A DNA stretch of 19,628 nucleotides, from positions 1 through 19,628 of the forward strand of contig DATFHF010000038.1 of NCBI GenBank assembly GCA_035248685.1, in the 5' to 3' direction. The translations under genes were made by a program, and so were the position numbers. The stretch is from Jatrophihabitans_A sp035248685. GTDB taxonomy: Bacteria > Actinomycetota > Actinomycetes > Mycobacteriales > Jatrophihabitantaceae. The notes under the pieces were generated by a model. The model was not told where the DNA came from. It worked only from the letters and a program-made list of their open reading frames with translations, and ran no database searches. This document shows positions 16,647-19,628 of the stretch, piece by piece (position 1 is the first letter of the stretch; each line of letters opens with the position of its first letter).

Positions 16647-17110
16647 GATTCGTCACTCCGTTCATTGGTCGCTTCGGCCACCGCTGACTTCATCGCCATC
16701 CAGCCCAGCAGGGCGCACTTGATCCGAGCCGGGTACTTCGACACACCCTCGAAGGCGACCGCGTCGTCGAGCTGCTCGGCCTCATCCTCGGTCAACGTGT
16801 GCTGGCCCTGCGACTGCATCAATTGCAGGAACTTCTCGTGCAGTTGCAGCGCGTCGCTGATCGGGGCGCCGATTACCAACTCGCTCATCACCGAGGTCGA
16901 AGCTTGGCTGATCGAGCAACCCTCGCCGACCCAACCTAGGTCGGCGATCTGGCCGTCGCTTACCCGCACCCGCAGCGTCACCTCGTCCCCGCAGGTCGGG
17001 TTGACGTGGTGCACCTCGGCGTCGAAAGTGGCCAGCTCACCCCGGTGCTGCGGGTGCTTGTAGTGGTCGATGATGATCTGCTGGTACATCGAATCCATCG
17101 ATAAACTCAT
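16643..17110 (-). CDS. sufU: SufU Fe-S cluster assembly sulphurtransferase
   Basis: This 155-residue protein belongs to the SufU family, the zinc-bound partner that accepts sulphur from SufS in Gram-positive bacteria. The metal and sulphur ligands are all present: C40 and D42 (N-P-T-C-G-D-E), C65 (G-E-G-C-S-I) and C132 (I-K-C-A-L-L-G-W). The insertion between C65 and C132 and the N-terminal Y-Q-Q-I-I-I-D-H-Y motif distinguish it from IscU. ATG 17110 has GGGGGTGA just upstream; in-frame ATGs at 17098 and 17089 lack ribosome sites. Its start overlaps the stop of a 28-codon mini-ORF and its stop overlaps the sufT start, both as ATGA. Confidence 0.95.
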   Translation of the reverse strand: MSLSMDSMYQQIIIDHYKHPQHRGELATFDAEVHHVNPTCGDEVTLRVRVSDGQIADLGWVGEGCSISQASTSVMSELVIGAPISDALQLHEKFLQLMQSQGQHTLTEDEAEQLDDAVAFEGVSKYPARIKCALLGWMAMKSAVAEATNERSDES

Positions 17111-17193
17111 CGGTCACCCCCGCTCTTCGCGCGAGCGCTCATCGCTGGATTCGCTCCGCTCCTCGCTCGTTCCTCACTGCGATGCTCGCTCAT
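17107..17193 (-). CDS. 28-codon mini-ORF joining sufS and sufU; GAGCG-rich repeat
   Basis: The gap between sufS and sufU is wholly filled by an open frame of 28 codons. Its ATG (17193-17191) overlaps the sufS stop as ATGA and its TGA overlaps the sufU ATG as ATGA. The peptide begins M-S-E-H-R-S-E-E-R-A-R-S-G-A-N-P and is Arg/Ser/Glu-rich. The DNA is built of GAGCG/GAGGA-like units. From memory, similar GAGCG-rich spacers and this peptide start recur in actinobacterial genomes, so it is more likely a dispersed repeat that preserves translational coupling than a functional protein. It may be no more than a linker. Confidence 0.45.
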   Translation of the reverse strand: MSEHRSEERARSGANPAMSARAKSGGDR

Positions 17194-18443
17194 CCGAACA
17201 TCTCCTGAACGCGGGCCAGTCCGGCCACCAGCGTGTCTACCTCGGCCAGCGTGGTGTACATGCCGAACGAGGCCCGCGTCGTCGCCGGAACCCCGTACCG
17301 CACGCACACCGGCCGGGCGCAGTGGTGCCCGGCCCGCACCGCGATGCCCTGCTCGTCCAGCAGTTGGCTCACGTCGTGCGGGTGAATCCCCTTGAGTGTG
17401 AACGAAATCGTGCCACCACGCTGCTCCGGCGTACCCGGCCCGATGATGGTCAGCCCGGGCACCGACGCCAGCTCGGTCAGCGCATGCCGGGTCAGCTCGT
17501 CCTCGTGGGCCTGGATGTCGGCCATTCCGATCCCGGACACGTAGTCGATAGCAGCACCCAACCCGACCGCCTCGGCGATCATCGGGGTACCGGCCTCGAA
17601 GCGGTGCGGCGGCTCGGCGTACGTGGTACCGCTCAGATCCACCGTCTCGATCATCTCGCCACCACCCAGGAACGGCGGCAGCTCGGCGAGCAGCTCGTAC
17701 CGGCCCCAGAGCACGCCGATCCCGGTCGGGCCGTACAGCTTGTGCCCGGTGAAACCGACGAAATCCGCGCCGAGTTCCTGCACGTCCAGCGGACGGTGCG
17801 CTGCGGACTGGGCCGCGTCAACAATGCTCAGCGCACCGACCGCACGGGCCCGCGCCACCAGCTGAGCAACCGGGTTGACGGTGCCGAGCGCGTTGGACTG
17901 GTGGACGAAGGACACCACCTTGGTGCGCTCGTCGATCCGCTCATCGATCGCGGCCGTGACCAGCCGACCGTCGCCGTCGATCGGGATGTAGCGGAACTCG
18001 GCACCGGTGCGCTGAGCCAGCAGCTGCCACGGCACCAGGTTGGAATGGTGTTCCATCTCGGTGACCACCATGTTGTCACCGGCAGTGATCCGAAACCGTT
18101 CGGCACCCGGAAAGGTGGTCGCGTTGGACAGCGAATATGCCAGCAGGTTCAGCGATTCCGACACGTTCTTGGTGAAGATCACTTCGTCCCGCCGCGGCGC
18201 GTTGATGAAACCGGCCACCTTGTCCCGAGCCGCCTCGAACAGCGTGGTCGCCTCCGAACCCAGGGTGTGCACGGCGCGGGCCACATTGGCGTTGTGCTGC
18301 TGGTAGTAGTCGCGCATGGCGTCGATCACGACCAGCGGTTTCTGCGAGGTGTTGGCCGAATCCAGGTACACCAACGGCACCCCGTGCACCTGCCGGCTCA
18401 GGATCGGAAAGTCCTGCCGGACCGCGGTTACGTCATAGGACAT
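17190..18443 (-). CDS. sufS: SufS cysteine desulphurase
   Basis: This PLP enzyme takes sulphur from cysteine as a persulphide for cluster building. At 417 residues it has the normal length for type II (SufS/CsdA) enzymes. The PLP lysine is K235 in F-T-G-H-K-L-Y-G-P-T-G, and the active-site cysteine is C375 in R-A-G-H-H-C-A-R-P. The histidine that stacks on PLP is in E-M-E-H-H-S-N. ATG 18443 lies 12 bp after the sufC stop. Its stop overlaps the mini-ORF that leads to sufU, its sulphur acceptor. The place corresponds to Rv1464 (csd) in mycobacteria. Confidence 0.97.
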   Translation of the reverse strand: MSYDVTAVRQDFPILSRQVHGVPLVYLDSANTSQKPLVVIDAMRDYYQQHNANVARAVHTLGSEATTLFEAARDKVAGFINAPRRDEVIFTKNVSESLNLLAYSLSNATTFPGAERFRITAGDNMVVTEMEHHSNLVPWQLLAQRTGAEFRYIPIDGDGRLVTAAIDERIDERTKVVSFVHQSNALGTVNPVAQLVARARAVGALSIVDAAQSAAHRPLDVQELGADFVGFTGHKLYGPTGIGVLWGRYELLAELPPFLGGGEMIETVDLSGTTYAEPPHRFEAGTPMIAEAVGLGAAIDYVSGIGMADIQAHEDELTRHALTELASVPGLTIIGPGTPEQRGGTISFTLKGIHPHDVSQLLDEQGIAVRAGHHCARPVCVRYGVPATTRASFGMYTTLAEVDTLVAGLARVQEMFG

Positions 18444-18455
18444 GGGAATTCACAT

Positions 18456-19208
18456 TCACACCGCCGCCGGCTCGTTGGCGCCGTAACGGGCGTAACCGTT
18501 GGCCTCCAACTCCTCGGCCAGCTCCGCCCCACCGGACTCGACGATCCGGCCGTCGAAGAACACGTGCACGAAATCCGGCTTTATGTAACGCAGGATTCGG
18601 GTGTAGTGCGTGATCAGCAGCGTCCCGATGCCGGTTTCCCGCACCTTGTTCACGCCCTCGCTGACCACCCGCAGCGCGTCGACGTCCAGGCCGGAGTCGG
18701 TCTCGTCCAAGATGGCGATCTTGGGCTTCAGCAGTGCCAACTGAAGAATCTCGTGCCGCTTCTTCTCACCACCGGAGAAGCCCTCGTTGACGTTGCGTTC
18801 GGCGAAGGCCTTGTCCATCTCGAGGTCGGCCATCGCCGTGTTCACTTCCTTGACCCAGCTGCGCAGCTTCGGCGCCTCACCGCGCACCGCGGTGGCCGCG
18901 GTCCGCAAGAAGTTCGAGACCGACACCCCGGGCACCTCGACCGGATACTGCATGGCCAGGAACAGACCCGCGCGAGCCCGTTCATCAACGGCGAGCTCCA
19001 GCACGTTGACGCCGTCCAGCAGCACCTCACCAGAAGTCACCGTGTACTTCGGGTGCCCGGCGATCGAGTACGCCAGGGTGGATTTACCCGACCCGTTCGG
19101 GCCCATGATCGCGTGCGTCTCACCGGAGTTCACGGTCAGGTTCACTCCCCTGAGGATCTCGGTGTGCTCCACGGCGACGTGCAGATCGCGGATTTCGAGC
19201 TTGGCCAT
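18456..19208 (-). CDS. sufC: SufC Fe-S assembly ATPase
   Basis: SufC is the soluble ABC-type ATPase of the SufBCD scaffold, 250 residues. Walker A is G36-P-N-G-S-G-K-S-T, the SufC-type signature F-S-G-G-E-K-K-R spans 144-151, Walker B is I-L-D168-E-T-D and the switch histidine is H201. ATG 19208 was chosen because the family N-terminus (M-A-K-L-E-I-R-D-L) begins there and AGGAG lies ten bases upstream; the frame remains open further upstream, but that would overlap the Rieske gene. It lies 17 bp after the Rieske stop and 12 bp before sufS. Confidence 0.97.
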   Translation of the reverse strand: MAKLEIRDLHVAVEHTEILRGVNLTVNSGETHAIMGPNGSGKSTLAYSIAGHPKYTVTSGEVLLDGVNVLELAVDERARAGLFLAMQYPVEVPGVSVSNFLRTAATAVRGEAPKLRSWVKEVNTAMADLEMDKAFAERNVNEGFSGGEKKRHEILQLALLKPKIAILDETDSGLDVDALRVVSEGVNKVRETGIGTLLITHYTRILRYIKPDFVHVFFDGRIVESGGAELAEELEANGYARYGANEPAAV

Positions 19209-19225
19209 GCTGGATGTACTCCTCA

Positions 19226-19549
19226 TCAGGGTGGTTCGATAGGTGCATCGAGGTCGGCATAGACATCGCCGTCGACGATCGAGGTAGCGAAGACCGGCAC
19301 CGGCTGAGTGGCTGGTGGGCCGGTCGGCCGACCGGTGCGCAGGTCGAACCGGGAGCCGTGCATCTCGCACTCGAGGGTGCAGCCGTCCACCTCGCCGTCG
19401 GACAGCGGCACCTCGGCGTGCGAGCAGACATCCTCGATGGCGAAGACCTCATCGCCCACCCGGACCACCGCCAGGTCCATCTCGGGCAGTTCCACCCGCA
19501 GCGGAACATCGGCGACCAGCTCCGACAGTGCACATAGCCGGGTACTCAC
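19226..19549 (-). CDS. Rieske [2Fe-2S] ferredoxin of the suf operon
   Basis: This 107-residue small Rieske protein carries the cluster motif C42-S-H44 and C61-E-M-H64. It resembles dioxygenase-type ferredoxins, often annotated as non-haem iron oxygenase ferredoxin subunits. In Streptomyces and many other actinobacteria, such a gene lies between sufD and sufC; as I recall, M. tuberculosis lacks it there. A role as an electron donor for cluster assembly, or as a first client, is inference. GTG 19549 overlaps the sufD stop as GTGA, indicating coupled translation. Confidence 0.94.
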   Translation of the reverse strand: MSTRLCALSELVADVPLRVELPEMDLAVVRVGDEVFAIEDVCSHAEVPLSDGEVDGCTLECEMHGSRFDLRTGRPTGPPATQPVPVFATSIVDGDVYADLDAPIEPP

Positions 19550-19628
19550 GAGCGCGCACCCAGCCGGGCGTCGATGCTGGCCATCAACCGATCGTGCAAC
19601 GGCTGGATGGTGATGTGATCCACCACGT
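19546..19628 (-). CDS. sufD: C-terminal end of sufD (cut by right edge)
   Basis: Only the last 27 codons are in the window, ending in A-S-I-D-A-R-L-G-A-R-S. The sequence alone is too short to identify. The call rests on operon order: in actinobacteria sufD is the gene directly before the Rieske-sufC pair, and the stop overlaps the Rieske start by four bases. Confidence 0.6.
   Translation of the reverse strand, partial: VVDHITIQPLHDRLMASIDARLGARS

Noticed and set aside
17070..19262. 730-codon open frame on the plus strand opposite sufU, sufS and sufC
   Set aside because: It runs across several genes with clear catalytic motifs on the other strand. It is a composition shadow with no recognisable domain.

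Overview
The window is high-GC DNA (roughly two thirds G+C by eye) with GTG starts, GC-rich third codon positions, an SufU-type rather than IscU-type iron-sulphur scaffold, and actinobacterial marker proteins: a small conserved HTH protein, DUF222-HNH, and an NlpC/P60 coiled-coil protein. It is chromosomal DNA of an actinomycete. I cannot fix the genus.

Layout, left to right. (1) 1-1016, minus: N-terminal part of a secreted NlpC/P60-type peptidoglycan hydrolase, cut by the left edge. (2) 1239-4094, plus: aconitase. (3) 4095-4380: non-coding, with nested inverted repeats and a possible promoter. (4) 4381-8994, plus: a xylose-type ABC importer (binding lipoprotein, one-domain ATPase, permease) followed by a ROK repressor; a 12-bp perfect hairpin separates the binding protein from the ATPase. 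(5) 9013-13760, minus: ABC exporter half-transporter, enoyl-CoA hydratase-like protein, small HTH protein and ABC-F ATPase. (6) 13919-16282, plus: YpfJ-type zinc metallopeptidase and a DUF222-HNH gene with a consensus, apparently leaderless promoter. (7) 16296-19628, minus: SUF iron-sulphur assembly operon (end of sufD, Rieske ferredoxin, sufC, sufS, a 28-codon mini-ORF, sufU, sufT), running off the right edge.

The backbone suf / echA / ABC-F / HTH / acn / NlpC matches, in relative order and orientation, the Mycobacterium tuberculosis region Rv1462 to Rv1477, as I remember that genome. Compared with it, the sugar importer block sits where the TetR-type acn regulator lies, and the YpfJ and HNH genes separate suf from the ABC-F group. 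There is a loose functional link, since the SUF operon builds Fe-S clusters and aconitase is a major Fe-S enzyme. The sugar importer looks like an accessory insertion.

Nothing here is clearly an undescribed defence or mobile system. The most unusual points are the mini-ORF joined by ATGA overlaps to both sufS and sufU, the hairpins around the xylose operon, and the sugar operon occupying the acn-regulator site.
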